A DNA stretch of 64,000 nt from Dyadobacter koreensis (GTDB taxonomy: Bacteria; Bacteroidota; Bacteroidia; Cytophagales; Spirosomataceae), in contig NZ_FNXY01000011.1 in the NCBI RefSeq assembly GCF_900108855.1, positions 62,001 through 126,000 on the forward strand, given 5' to 3'. Shown here piece by piece: positions 17,699 through 26,800 of this stretch. Made by a program: the position numbers and the translations under genes. The first letter of the stretch is position 1, and every line of letters starts with the position of its first letter. Under the pieces are notes generated by a model. The model did not search any database and was not told the DNA's origin. It worked only from the letters and a program-made list of their open reading frames with translations.

Positions 17699-18481
17699 TT
17701 GAAAAAGTTAGTACTGATTATCAGCTTAATAGGATTGACCATTACTTTATTCTCTTCACAGCCTCGTCGGCCGGTTGAAATTAAGGTTATGAGTTTCAAC
17801 GTCCGCCATGGACTGGATTTGAACGACGAGTCAAATCTTATGGGGATTTTGAAAATAATAAAAGAAAACTCGCCTCAGTTAGTCGCTTTACAAGCGGTAG
17901 ATAGTTTAAAAAATAACGGTAAAGTACAATTTCAGCTAAGACAGTTAGCTATTCAGACAGGCATGTATTATGCTTATGGTGTGGCTGATAGCACGGAACA
18001 TGGATCGCAAGGAGTAGGGTTATTATCAAAATGGCCTTTTGAGAAAACACAAAAATTCAATTTGCCGGCAACTAAGGGTTCTGATGCAAGAGTTTTACAG
18101 TGCGGACTTATTCGGGTGAATAAAAATCTGACATTTCGTTTTTGTAATGCACGACTTGAATATGCATCTGTTGTGGATAGAGCTTTACAGGCGGCGTTTG
18201 TGAACAGGTTATTAGAGGCTAGTATTCAGCCGGTTGTGTTGGGAATGGACATGGGAGCGCGACCCAATGAACAACCCTATTTTTCTTTCAGGAAAAAATG
18301 GCAGGATGCTGCCAAAGGATCTCAGATGGAAACATGGAGTGAAGGACTTCCCGGCGACAGGCTCGATTATATTTTTGTATTGATGAACAACAAGGTTAGA
18401 GTGAAGAAATATAAGGTAATCAAAAATCACCCTGACGTTTCGGATCATTATCCCATTATGGCAACGATTGAATTTTGGTAA
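17699..18481 (+). CDS. Endonuclease/exonuclease/phosphatase-fold protein with a degenerate active site
   Basis: A 260-residue exported or membrane-anchored protein. I use the TTG at 17699 because it alone gives an N-terminal signal segment (MKKLVLIISLIGLTITLF). The EEP fold is recognisable: MSFNVRHG with Asn34, DRLDYIFV with Asp223, and SDHYPI with Asp249/His250. However, the metal-binding Glu of LQE is Ala66 (LVALQAVD), the His of N-T-H-L is Arg152 (CNARLEY) and the Asn of G-D-x-N is Gly186 (LGMDMGARP). Several essential residues are therefore missing and hydrolysis looks unlikely. It sits between the mutarotase and lutA, four bases before the latter's ATG, so it belongs to the cluster's transcript. 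Confidence 0.75.
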   Translation: MKKLVLIISLIGLTITLFSSQPRRPVEIKVMSFNVRHGLDLNDESNLMGILKIIKENSPQLVALQAVDSLKNNGKVQFQLRQLAIQTGMYYAYGVADSTEHGSQGVGLLSKWPFEKTQKFNLPATKGSDARVLQCGLIRVNKNLTFRFCNARLEYASVVDRALQAAFVNRLLEASIQPVVLGMDMGARPNEQPYFSFRKKWQDAAKGSQMETWSEGLPGDRLDYIFVLMNNKVRVKKYKVIKNHPDVSDHYPIMATIEFW

Positions 18482-18484
18482 AAT

Positions 18485-19261
18485 ATGGATTATTCGCATT
18501 TGAAAATCGGACTGTTTATCCCTTGTTATGTAGACCAGTTTTATCCGCAGGTTGGAATTGCAACATTGGAATTGTTGGAAAAACTGGGTTGTAAAGTTAG
18601 CTTCCCGCTAAATCAGACTTGTTGCGGCCAGCCAATGGCAAACTCAGGATTCGAGCATCTGACGAAAGATTGTAACAATCTTTTCTTTGATTCTTTTGGC
18701 GAATTCGATTATGTAGTGGCGCCATCGGGCAGTTGCGTGCTGCATATCAAAGAGCATTTGAAAGTAGAAGAGCATTTGGAAGAATCCAAAAAACTGCGCA
18801 GAAAGGTTTATGAACTCGTTGAGTTTATAACCGACGTCTTGAAAATTGATGAGATCGCGGCTGATTTTCCTTATCGGGTAGGTTTGCACCAGGGTTGCCA
18901 CGGACAGCGCGGATTGCATCTTTCCCAGATGTCGGAATTAAATGCAGCACCTTATAACAAGCCTGAAACTTTGTTGAGTAAAGTGCACGGATTGCAGCTC
19001 GTTGATCTGGATAGAAAAGATGAGTGCTGTGGATTCGGAGGAACGTTTTGTGTAGCAGAAGAAGCAGTTTCCGTGAAAATGGGAAAAGACAGAGTATCGG
19101 ATCATATCCGTCATAACGCCGAGTATATAACAGGATCGGACATGAGCTGCCTTTTACATTTGGAAGGAATTTTGAAAAGAAAAAATTCGCCTGTTCAGGT
19201 AAAACACATTGCCGAGATTTTGAATAGTGCCGTAAAACAAATACCGGTACCCAATCAATGA
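18485..19261 (+). CDS. lutA: Lactate utilization protein LutA, CCG-domain Fe-S oxidoreductase
   Basis: Subunit of the LutABC complex, which oxidises L-lactate to pyruvate. The 258-residue protein holds two cysteine-rich CCG domains: NQTCCGQPMANSG (Cys46-Cys47) and DECCGFGGTFCV (about residue 180), each expected to bind a Fe-S or related cluster; CYVDQFYPQVG near the N-terminus is also typical. It follows the EEP-fold gene by three bases, linking lactate use to the upstream pathway that should release L-lactate. lutB and lutC follow only after an opposing gene at 19316, so the lut set is interrupted. Confidence 0.93.
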   Translation: MDYSHLKIGLFIPCYVDQFYPQVGIATLELLEKLGCKVSFPLNQTCCGQPMANSGFEHLTKDCNNLFFDSFGEFDYVVAPSGSCVLHIKEHLKVEEHLEESKKLRRKVYELVEFITDVLKIDEIAADFPYRVGLHQGCHGQRGLHLSQMSELNAAPYNKPETLLSKVHGLQLVDLDRKDECCGFGGTFCVAEEAVSVKMGKDRVSDHIRHNAEYITGSDMSCLLHLEGILKRKNSPVQVKHIAEILNSAVKQIPVPNQ

Positions 19262-19315
19262 GCACCGGCATTTTACAAAGTTTACGGAATCCAGAATCTG
19301 AGAAGGCTCAGTCGT

Positions 19316-19711
19316 TTAGTTGATTGAAGAAACGACGCGGCTCGTCTTTGTCAAAATGTCAAACGTTTGTGAAGCTTTCTCTTTTCCGTCCGTAATCTCG
19401 AAAGTATAAGTACCGTCAAGAAGCGTAGAAAGGTCGAAATATTTCACAAAAGTTGCTGCTGCACGCTTGTTTTCTGAAAAAAGAACATTTTTGTCAGTGT
19501 CAAGAATACGTACGATAATATTGTTTGACTGTGCGTTATTATATGAAACTCGAAATTGCATAGGTTTAACTTGCAGAACTGACAACTTAGTAGAAGCTGT
19601 CTCAGTTTTATCTGAAGTTGCGATGGCGGTTTGTGCATTTGCAGTAAATGCTGAACCTGATATAAGCAAACCAATCAAGGCTGCTGAAAAGAGAGTGTTT
19701 TTGGTTTTCAT
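19316..19711 (-). CDS. Small secreted protein of unknown function
   Basis: A 131-residue protein with a clear Sec signal peptide (MKTKNTLFSAALIGLLISG, cleavage after TANAQ). The mature part is small and beta-rich (FRVSYNNAQSNNIIVRILD, then GTYTFEITDGKEKASQTFDI), compatible with one Ig-like or fibronectin-like sandwich. It is not a recognised enzyme. It is inserted between lutA and lutB on the opposite strand, 55 bp from the lutA stop. A minus-strand -7 box TAATTTTG at 19797-19804 could drive it. Small periplasmic proteins of this type are common in Cytophagales, and its role here is unknown. Confidence 0.8.
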   Translation of the reverse strand: MKTKNTLFSAALIGLLISGSAFTANAQTAIATSDKTETASTKLSVLQVKPMQFRVSYNNAQSNNIIVRILDTDKNVLFSENKRAAATFVKYFDLSTLLDGTYTFEITDGKEKASQTFDILTKTSRVVSSIN

Positions 19712-19796
19712 AGGAGTGAAAATTTAATTGCGTCTAAAAAAAGTTAAATAAACTTTGATCAGACTCTGATGCCCCGATCAAAAAACTTTGTTGATT

Positions 19797-19804
19797 CAAA
19801 ATTA
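19797..19804 (-). promoter_or_regulatory. Putative -7 box for the small secreted protein
   Basis: CAAAATTA on the plus strand reads TAATTTTG in the gene direction, a perfect TAnnTTTG match about 85 bp upstream of the ATG. No well-spaced -33 element was seen. Confidence 0.35.
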
Positions 19805-19952
19805 CAACACATTGCAATACAATAAAATAGCTTTTTGACGATTTGTAAAAAGTTGTTTATTTAACAATTTGCAAACTTGGAATAATACAACGAATGTGAA
19901 AAGTGCAATTGAGATTCTTTAAAAAATACTATTATCTATTTGTTATTAAACC

Positions 19953-21326
19953 ATGTCGAAAGCAGTAATTGAACATGCCGAGGCCTCAGAGACCTTTAAT
20001 AAAGACGAACCGTATGTAGACTGGCATGACGAAACTTTGTGGTTCGTTCGTAAAAAGCGTGATATTTCGTCAAAATTGTTGCCTGAATGGGAAGAGCTGC
20101 GGGAAACCGCTTCACAGATAAAGAATTACGTTCTTTCGCATATGGATGATCTGCTTGAAGCATTTGAAAAAAATGCGAAAGCAAATGGTATTCACGTCCA
20201 CTGGGCGGTTGATGCGAAGGAACATAATGAAATTGTGCTCGCCATTTTAAAACAGCATAAGGTGGAGCGCATGGTGAAAAGCAAATCGATGCTGACCGAG
20301 GAATGTCATATGAATGAATTTCTTATTCAGAATGGTATTGACGTTATTGATACCGACCTTGGAGAAAGAATCGTTCAGCTTCGGCAAGAGCCGCCAAGTC
20401 ATATTGTTTTGCCTGCAATCCATTTAAAAAAGAAAGATATCGGCGATTTGTTCCATGAACATTTGGGAACGGATGCCGGCGCGACAGATCCGCAATACCT
20501 GACAGAAGCCGCCCGGCAACATTTGCGGGATAAATTTCTAACGAGACGGGCGGCATTAACCGGCGTTAATTTTGCAGTGGCAGAGACAGGCGGATTTGTG
20601 GTTTGCACGAACGAAGGAAACGCAGATATGGGTGCACATCTTGCGGAAGTTCATATCGCCAGTATGGGTTTTGAAAAAATTATCCCGTTGCAATCTCATC
20701 TTGGCGTTTTCCTCAGACTTCTGGCTAGAAGTGCGACAGGGCAACCGGTAACTACATACAGCAGTCATTTTAAAAAGCCTCGCGATGGTCAGGAAATGCA
20801 CTTGGTCATTGTCGACAATGGACGAAGTACACAATTAGGCCGTGCTGATTTTCGGAATTCTTTGAAATGTATTCGTTGCGGTGCCTGTATGAATACTTGT
20901 CCGGTCTACCGCAGAAGTGGCGGACACAGTTATCACAATGCAGTTGCCGGTCCGATCGGGTCAATTCTTGCTCCGAATCTTGATATGACCAAAAATGCGG
21001 ATCTTCCATTTGCAAGTACGTTGTGCGGAAGCTGTTCGAATGTTTGTCCGGTTAAAATTGATATCCACGATCAGTTATATAAATGGAGGCAGGTTTTGGT
21101 AAAAGGCGGTCATGTGCCTCAGGCGAAAGAGATAGGAGTGAAGGCAATGTCGATGGTTTTATCACAGCCAAGATTTTATCAGTGGTCGGGAAGACTTGGC
21201 CGTTCGGTGATGCGGACTTTACCTTTTATGGTTAATAATTCGCTGAACCCGTGGTTTAAGCAGCGGGAAATGCCAGAGCCTCCAAAAGAGAGTTTCAGAG
21301 ACTGGTTTGTCAGAAACCGGAAATAA
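19953..21326 (+). CDS. lutB: Lactate utilization protein LutB, iron-sulfur oxidoreductase
   Basis: Core Fe-S subunit of the L-lactate oxidation complex, 457 residues. The N-terminal LUD domain (about 60-290) includes KSKSMLTEECHMNEFL and AETGGFVVCTNEGNADM. The ferredoxin-like part has CIRCGACMNTCP (Cys306, 309, 312, 316) and CGSCSNVCP (Cys358, 361, 365), giving ligands for two [4Fe-4S] clusters. The C-terminal DUF3390-type tail (QWSGRLGRSVMRTLPFM) is also normal. lutC follows by 20 bp. The gene has its own 240-bp upstream region because the opposing secreted gene separates it from lutA. Confidence 0.95.
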   Translation: MSKAVIEHAEASETFNKDEPYVDWHDETLWFVRKKRDISSKLLPEWEELRETASQIKNYVLSHMDDLLEAFEKNAKANGIHVHWAVDAKEHNEIVLAILKQHKVERMVKSKSMLTEECHMNEFLIQNGIDVIDTDLGERIVQLRQEPPSHIVLPAIHLKKKDIGDLFHEHLGTDAGATDPQYLTEAARQHLRDKFLTRRAALTGVNFAVAETGGFVVCTNEGNADMGAHLAEVHIASMGFEKIIPLQSHLGVFLRLLARSATGQPVTTYSSHFKKPRDGQEMHLVIVDNGRSTQLGRADFRNSLKCIRCGACMNTCPVYRRSGGHSYHNAVAGPIGSILAPNLDMTKNADLPFASTLCGSCSNVCPVKIDIHDQLYKWRQVLVKGGHVPQAKEIGVKAMSMVLSQPRFYQWSGRLGRSVMRTLPFMVNNSLNPWFKQREMPEPPKESFRDWFVRNRK

Positions 21327-21346
21327 TTTTAGAATCAAAAAATACC

Positions 21347-21931
21347 ATGAGCTCACGTGAAAAAATTCTTCAGCAGGTCAAGCTGAACAAACCTTCCGGA
21401 ACTGATTTGCCTGCCCGGTATACTTTTGACAGCGGTTATGCAAACACAGAAGATAAATTTAAGGAGGTTTTACAATCTATATATACCGAGGTGATCATTG
21501 TGGCATCCATGGAGCATCTTCGCGAGAAAGTAGAAGAGATGTATGTGGACGTGGTAAACAAGGCGAGTACAATTCCTGAACTGGCTTCCTGGGCAGATTT
21601 CAGTTTACAGGTTTCCGATCCGCATGATCTTGAAATGATTGAAGTGGCTATTCTGCAAGCAGAATTTGGTGTTGCAGAAAATGGAGCAGTCTGGATTTCC
21701 GATAATCATTTGCAACACCGTGTTTTACCTTTTATTACGCAGAACCTTGCTTTTGTCATTCCAAGAAATGCACTGGTCAATAACATGCATGATGCCTACA
21801 ATCGTTTGTCGGATACAACCGGTTGGGGGTGTTTTATTGCCGGTCCGTCAAAAACTGCGGATATTGAACAGTCCTTGGTAATCGGTGCGCATGGAGCGCG
21901 AAGTATGGTTATCTTTTTAGTGGAGAATTAG
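21347..21931 (+). CDS. lutC: Lactate utilization protein LutC (LUD domain)
   Basis: Third LutABC subunit, 194 residues, made of one LUD/DUF162 domain with the typical motif VAENGAVWISDNHLQHRVLPF, then FVIPRNALVNNMHDAY and the C-terminal IAGPSKTADIEQSLVIGAHG broken over two strands. It has no cysteine cluster of its own. It directly follows lutB and ends the deoxy-sugar/lactate cluster; the next gene (cmk) has its own -7 box. Confidence 0.93.
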   Translation: MSSREKILQQVKLNKPSGTDLPARYTFDSGYANTEDKFKEVLQSIYTEVIIVASMEHLREKVEEMYVDVVNKASTIPELASWADFSLQVSDPHDLEMIEVAILQAEFGVAENGAVWISDNHLQHRVLPFITQNLAFVIPRNALVNNMHDAYNRLSDTTGWGCFIAGPSKTADIEQSLVIGAHGARSMVIFLVEN

Positions 21932-21977
21932 TTAGGAATTGTTACAGCGGTTGTTTTCAAGTAAGTATATAAAAAAG

Positions 21978-22008
21978 TTCGTCTCACGCTTTCTTTCTTA
22001 TACTTTTG
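21978..22008 (+). promoter_or_regulatory. Putative promoter of cmk (TTC-N20-TACTTTTG)
   Basis: A perfect TAnnTTTG -7 box at 22001-22008, with TTC at 21978-21980 as a weak -33 element. It would start transcription near 22014 and separates cmk from the lut genes. Confidence 0.45.
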
Positions 22009-22075
22009 CAGATATTAATCTATTGCATTTTTGAATTTGGCACAGTAAACCGGCCAAATATTAAACCTTGAAAGT

Positions 22076-22780
22076 ATGCCCAAAATAATTGTTGCGATTG
22101 ATGGATATTCTAGCTGTGGAAAAAGCACAACGGCCAAGCAGGTCGCGCAACAGCTGAATTACGCGTACATAGACACAGGAGCTATGTATCGCGCAGTAAC
22201 ATTATTTTTTATTCAGAATCACATATCTGTTTCGAATCCAAGAGAAATACAAAAAGCATTAAGCGATATCCATATTACCTTTCGTCGTCATAAGGAAAAG
22301 GGAACGAATGATACGTTTCTGAACGGGCTTTATGTAGAAGATGAGATCCGGAAAATGTACGTTTCCGAGCAGGTAAGTACAATTAGTGCGATTGCTGATG
22401 TCCGTCATGCCTTGGTGGCTCAGCAGCAGCGTATGGGGAAATCCAGAGGAATCGTCATGGACGGCCGTGATATCGGAACAGTCGTTTTCCCACAGGCGGA
22501 ATTGAAGATTTTCATGACAGCAGATCCGATGATACGCGCACAGCGCCGTCAGCTTGAATTGCTGGAAAAAGGTGAGCTAATTGGCATTGCCGAAATTGCC
22601 GATAATCTTAAAAAACGTGATCATATCGATACAACGCGTGCGGAAAGTCCGTTGAGACAAGCGGAGGACGCTGTTTATATCGACAATTCGATGATGACGC
22701 TTGATGAACAGGTAGAAATGGTTGTCAGGTTAGCGGATGAGCAAATTGGATTAGTACTTCGTGATCGTGAAAATAACTAA
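22076..22780 (+). CDS. cmk: Cytidylate kinase
   Basis: Phosphorylates CMP and dCMP with ATP in pyrimidine nucleotide metabolism. The 234-residue length is normal. The P-loop is GYSSCGKSTT (residues 10-19), followed by YIDTGAMYRAVTL, the long NMP-binding insert with VEDEIR, and the signature GRDIGTVVFPQAELKIFMTA; the LID region is KRDHIDTTRAESPLR. It is the first gene of a run with the FAD oxidoreductase (6 bp gap) and the large 23883 gene (16 bp gap), an arrangement that implies co-transcription but no evident shared function. Confidence 0.96.
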   Translation: MPKIIVAIDGYSSCGKSTTAKQVAQQLNYAYIDTGAMYRAVTLFFIQNHISVSNPREIQKALSDIHITFRRHKEKGTNDTFLNGLYVEDEIRKMYVSEQVSTISAIADVRHALVAQQQRMGKSRGIVMDGRDIGTVVFPQAELKIFMTADPMIRAQRRQLELLEKGELIGIAEIADNLKKRDHIDTTRAESPLRQAEDAVYIDNSMMTLDEQVEMVVRLADEQIGLVLRDRENN

Positions 22781-22786
22781 AATTTC

Positions 22787-23866
22787 ATGACACAAAATAA
22801 GGATACTTCCTATGATTATCTGATTGTTGGACAGGGAATTGCCGGGACTTCAATGGCTTGGCATCTGCATGAATCAGGTAAGAAAATACTTTTGGTGAAT
22901 GATTCTTCTTTGCCATCTTCTTCAAAAGTCGCTGCCGGAATTTTTAATCCTTTAACAGGGAAAAAATTGGTAAAAACCTGGCTTGCAGATGAGATTTTTC
23001 CTTTTGCGCAGAATTTTTATTCAGGTTTGGAAGAAAAACTTGACATCAAGATTTTACACCAGGCTTCCATCTTTCGCCCATTTCGATCCATAGAAGAGCA
23101 AAATTCGTATTTAGCACAAACATCTGATCCTGGAATTTCGAGGTATATCCAGTCTGCTGAGAAGCAACAAAATGTCCCTGAACACATTCATGCTCCGTTC
23201 GGTGGCATGGAGGTAATTCAGTCAGGCTGGGTTGATTTGCCGTTATTGTTAGAAAAAAGTCGTGACTATTTTTCAAATTCAGGGCAATATCTGGAAGCTG
23301 GTTTCAATACAAATGATTTGAAAATTTCAGAGGAAACGGTTTTCTGGAAAGGTTTTAATTTTACCAAAGTTATTCTTTGTCAGGGTTTTAATGCAAGAGA
23401 AAACGAACTGTTTAACTGGTTGCCTTTCACTCCGGTGAAAGGTCAAATTCTTGAAATAGAAATTGAAAAGTTAAAGACCAATCAAATTGTAAACCAGGGG
23501 ATTTTTATCCTTCCGGTTTCTGAAACGCATTGCCGGGTTGGCGCGACTTATTCCTGGGACCCTTTGGACTGGCAGACAACAAAAGCGGCGGCTGAAGAAT
23601 TGAAAGGTAAGTTAGAACCGTTGCTGAAAGTACCATATCGAGTAACCTCACAGTTGGCCGGAATTCGTCCTTCTTCTCATGACCGAAGACCAATGTTAGG
23701 TATTCATCCTGATCATCCCCGTATCGGGATTTTTAATGGACTGGGAACAAAGGGTGTCACACTCGCTCCTTATTTTGCGAACCAGTTTACGGAATATCTT
23801 GAAAAGCATAAAGAATTGAATGATGCAGTGAATATTAAGAGGTATTTTTCGTTATATTTCCGTTGA
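22787..23866 (+). CDS. FAD-dependent oxidoreductase, DAO family
   Basis: A 359-residue flavoprotein of the D-amino acid oxidase/glycine oxidase superfamily. The dinucleotide-binding motif is DYLIVGQGIAGTSMAWHL near the N-terminus, SSKVAAGIFNPLTGKK resembles the second FAD contact, and the C-terminal motif RPMLGIHPDHPRIGIFNGLGTKGV closes the FAD domain. No signal peptide is seen. It is similar in outline to the oxidase half of MnmC and to ThiO, but there are no thiamine or tRNA-modification genes nearby, so the substrate is unknown. It is tightly spaced between cmk and the 23883 gene. Confidence 0.85.
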   Translation: MTQNKDTSYDYLIVGQGIAGTSMAWHLHESGKKILLVNDSSLPSSSKVAAGIFNPLTGKKLVKTWLADEIFPFAQNFYSGLEEKLDIKILHQASIFRPFRSIEEQNSYLAQTSDPGISRYIQSAEKQQNVPEHIHAPFGGMEVIQSGWVDLPLLLEKSRDYFSNSGQYLEAGFNTNDLKISEETVFWKGFNFTKVILCQGFNARENELFNWLPFTPVKGQILEIEIEKLKTNQIVNQGIFILPVSETHCRVGATYSWDPLDWQTTKAAAEELKGKLEPLLKVPYRVTSQLAGIRPSSHDRRPMLGIHPDHPRIGIFNGLGTKGVTLAPYFANQFTEYLEKHKELNDAVNIKRYFSLYFR

Positions 23867-23882
23867 AGTAAGCAGGAGAAAA

Positions 23883-26800
23883 ATGAGAATAAAAATTATA
23901 CACAAGCTAACCTTATCGGCCGCCTTTTTTACACTTCTTTTAACAAGTGTGGAAATCAAAGCACAACGCTATCCTTCACAGGAAGTTTTCGGCAAAAACC
24001 GTGTGCAATATAAAACCTTCAACTGGAAGATTTTCAGAACCACAAATTTTGAAATTTATCACTATCAGGGAGGTACTGCATTGGCAAAACTTACCGCACA
24101 ATATGCTGAGAGTGAATTCGATAAAATTACGGATGTCTTAGGTTGGACGCCATACAGCCGCGTTAAGATTTTCCTGTACAATTCTCCACAAGAGCTTGAA
24201 CAAAGCAATATGGGGTTGTCCACGCTTGATAATCTTGAAGATAAAAAACTGGATTTGGGGCAGTCACGCGTTGAGGTTGCATATACCGGGGATCAGATCG
24301 GATTCAAAAAGAAACTTGTAAAAGACATCAGTCTGCTTTTCGTATATGATATGCTTTATGGCGGCAATATGAAAGAAGCACTGCAAAGCTCTCTCTTGCT
24401 TACACTTCCCGAATGGTTCATGACCGGTGCTGCTGCATATATTTCGGAGGGATGGTCACCGGAACTGAATGATTATATGCGCGATTTTCTCAAAAATCGT
24501 AACGTAAGAAAACCAACGTTGCTTACTGGAAATGATGCAACACTGATTGGTCACTCTATTTGGAATTATATCGCCGAACGATACGGAAGAGATAAAATTT
24601 CTGATATCCTTAACCTGACAAGAATTATCCGTACAGAGCAAACCAGTATCACAAGTACCTTAGGCATTCCTTCCTATAATAGGTTTTTGAGAGACTGGAG
24701 AGCATATTATTTAAATATAAACAAAAAGGCCGAGCAGTTTTATACTGATCCCAAGCCCGCCTGGAAATATAGGCTGAACGAATTAAGTGCTTCGGATGCG
24801 AGTGCGGCTATTAAAGTTTCGCCGGATAAAAAATGGACGGCCGTTAGCGAAATGAAAAATGGACGTTACCGTGTTTATTTATTTAACAGCGAATCAGGCT
24901 CTAAAAAGATAATCCGGCAGGGGAAACTTGATATTATTGGAGGAAGAAATAAAACACAGCCCCCGCTTTTAGGGTGGTCCAAAAATAATACACTTGCGGT
25001 ACTTGCGTCGGAAAATGGTCGTCAGAATTTCTATCTGTATGAAAATTTAGACTCGAAGAAAATTAAAATAAAACTGAGAAGAACTATTCGCGGGCTTGAT
25101 CAGATCAGCGATATGGATATTTCCAGCGATGGGACGATGTTAGCTGTTAGTGCAGACAAAAATGGCCAAAATGATTTATTCCTGGTAAGTGTGGCCAGGA
25201 TGTCATTGATCGGGTTAACAAACGATTTGTACGACGATGTTTCACCGAGATTTGTTCAGGGATCGGCAAGACGAGTAGTATTTGCTTCCAACCGTCCGAC
25301 AGATTCTTTGGGCGTAGACAAAGGTAATTTCAAAACGCTGTCTGCTGGTTTATCGGTTTTTGAGCACGAAGGTTCTCCACGCGCTGAAAAGCTTTTAAGA
25401 TTAACACCGGCTGATTCGAAGGTAAAGGTTGCTCCAATATATGCCGATGAAAATGACGTTTATTACCTATCAAACATAAAAGGTGTCAGCAATGTTTTCA
25501 AATATAACAGAGCATCGAGTACGAATTCTCAGGTAACAAATTATATCAACAGCATCCGTAATGCCGATATCACCTTGAAATCCGGCGGTGCAATCGCTTA
25601 TACTTATTTAAATGACGGCTATTACACAGCGGCATTCAAAAATGGTTTTGATCCGAACGCGTCGGTCGACACGCCATCACTTATAAAAGGAGATATAGTG
25701 GGCGGAGAATCTGCTAGGCCTGCCGCTGCAACGACGGTCCCGGATTCTGCAAAAGCACCCGTGAAAACCGAAGCTCCAAAAATGGCTTTGAAAGAAGGGG
25801 AGGTTGATACCGATAATTATGAGTTTGATGAAGATGTCTTAAAAACATTTGAAACCCGCCAGAGAAGGGGAACTTTCCCAACATCACCAAATACTTTACC
25901 CAGAACAAAGGCAACGCGGGAAAATATTGCAATTAAAGGTCCATATAACTACAAGGGTTTATTTATCACAAATGATGCAAGCTCCGATTGGCGTGTTGAT
26001 CCGATCAGAGGATTCGGTTATGCACAATCGATCTCGATGAATGATTTGCTTGAAAACCACGTAATTAAAGCGGGTTTGTTTATTTCTTCAAATTTCCGGA
26101 ATAGTGACCTTTTTGCAGAATATTCAAACAATGTTCATAGGATCGATTTCGGTGTGAGAGTAGATAGAAAGGCTCTTTACATTGATTCGGAAGTAGCACC
26201 TCAAAAATACCGATTCAATCAGGTAATGGTTTCTGCATCGTATCCTTTCTCTACCACAAGCAGATTTACAGTCGCGCCGATGTTTACTTCTACGAGAATG
26301 GTTGATTTGATTCTGTCGAATCCGGATCTAAGTTCAAGTTATGGAGGATTGAGAACTGAATTCGTATTTGATAATACCACAAAATCTGGTATGAATATGA
26401 TGCAGGGAACACGTTTCAAAATTCGCTATGACAATTATCTTGGTTTGTCAAATGGAAATGAAAGTTTCAATCGCGTGAGCCTTGATTTCAGACATTATCA
26501 GAAAATTCACCGTGACCTGATTTTTGCAACCCGTGTTGCAATGAGTCATTCAGGAGGAAAGGCAGCAAAACAAAGTATTCTGGGCGGTATGGAAAACTGG
26601 ATTGGAAACAAGAAAGATTCCCGTACTACCGGCGTAAATCCTCTCGATTTCAGCAGAGACAACCGCGATATTTTCTTTACGGATTTCGCAACCAACTTAC
26701 GCGGATTTAACCTGAACCGTTTGTCAGGAACAAGTTATATGTTGCTTAATGCAGAGCTTCGCATTCCTTTGATCAAATATCTGTATCGCGGTGCAATTAC

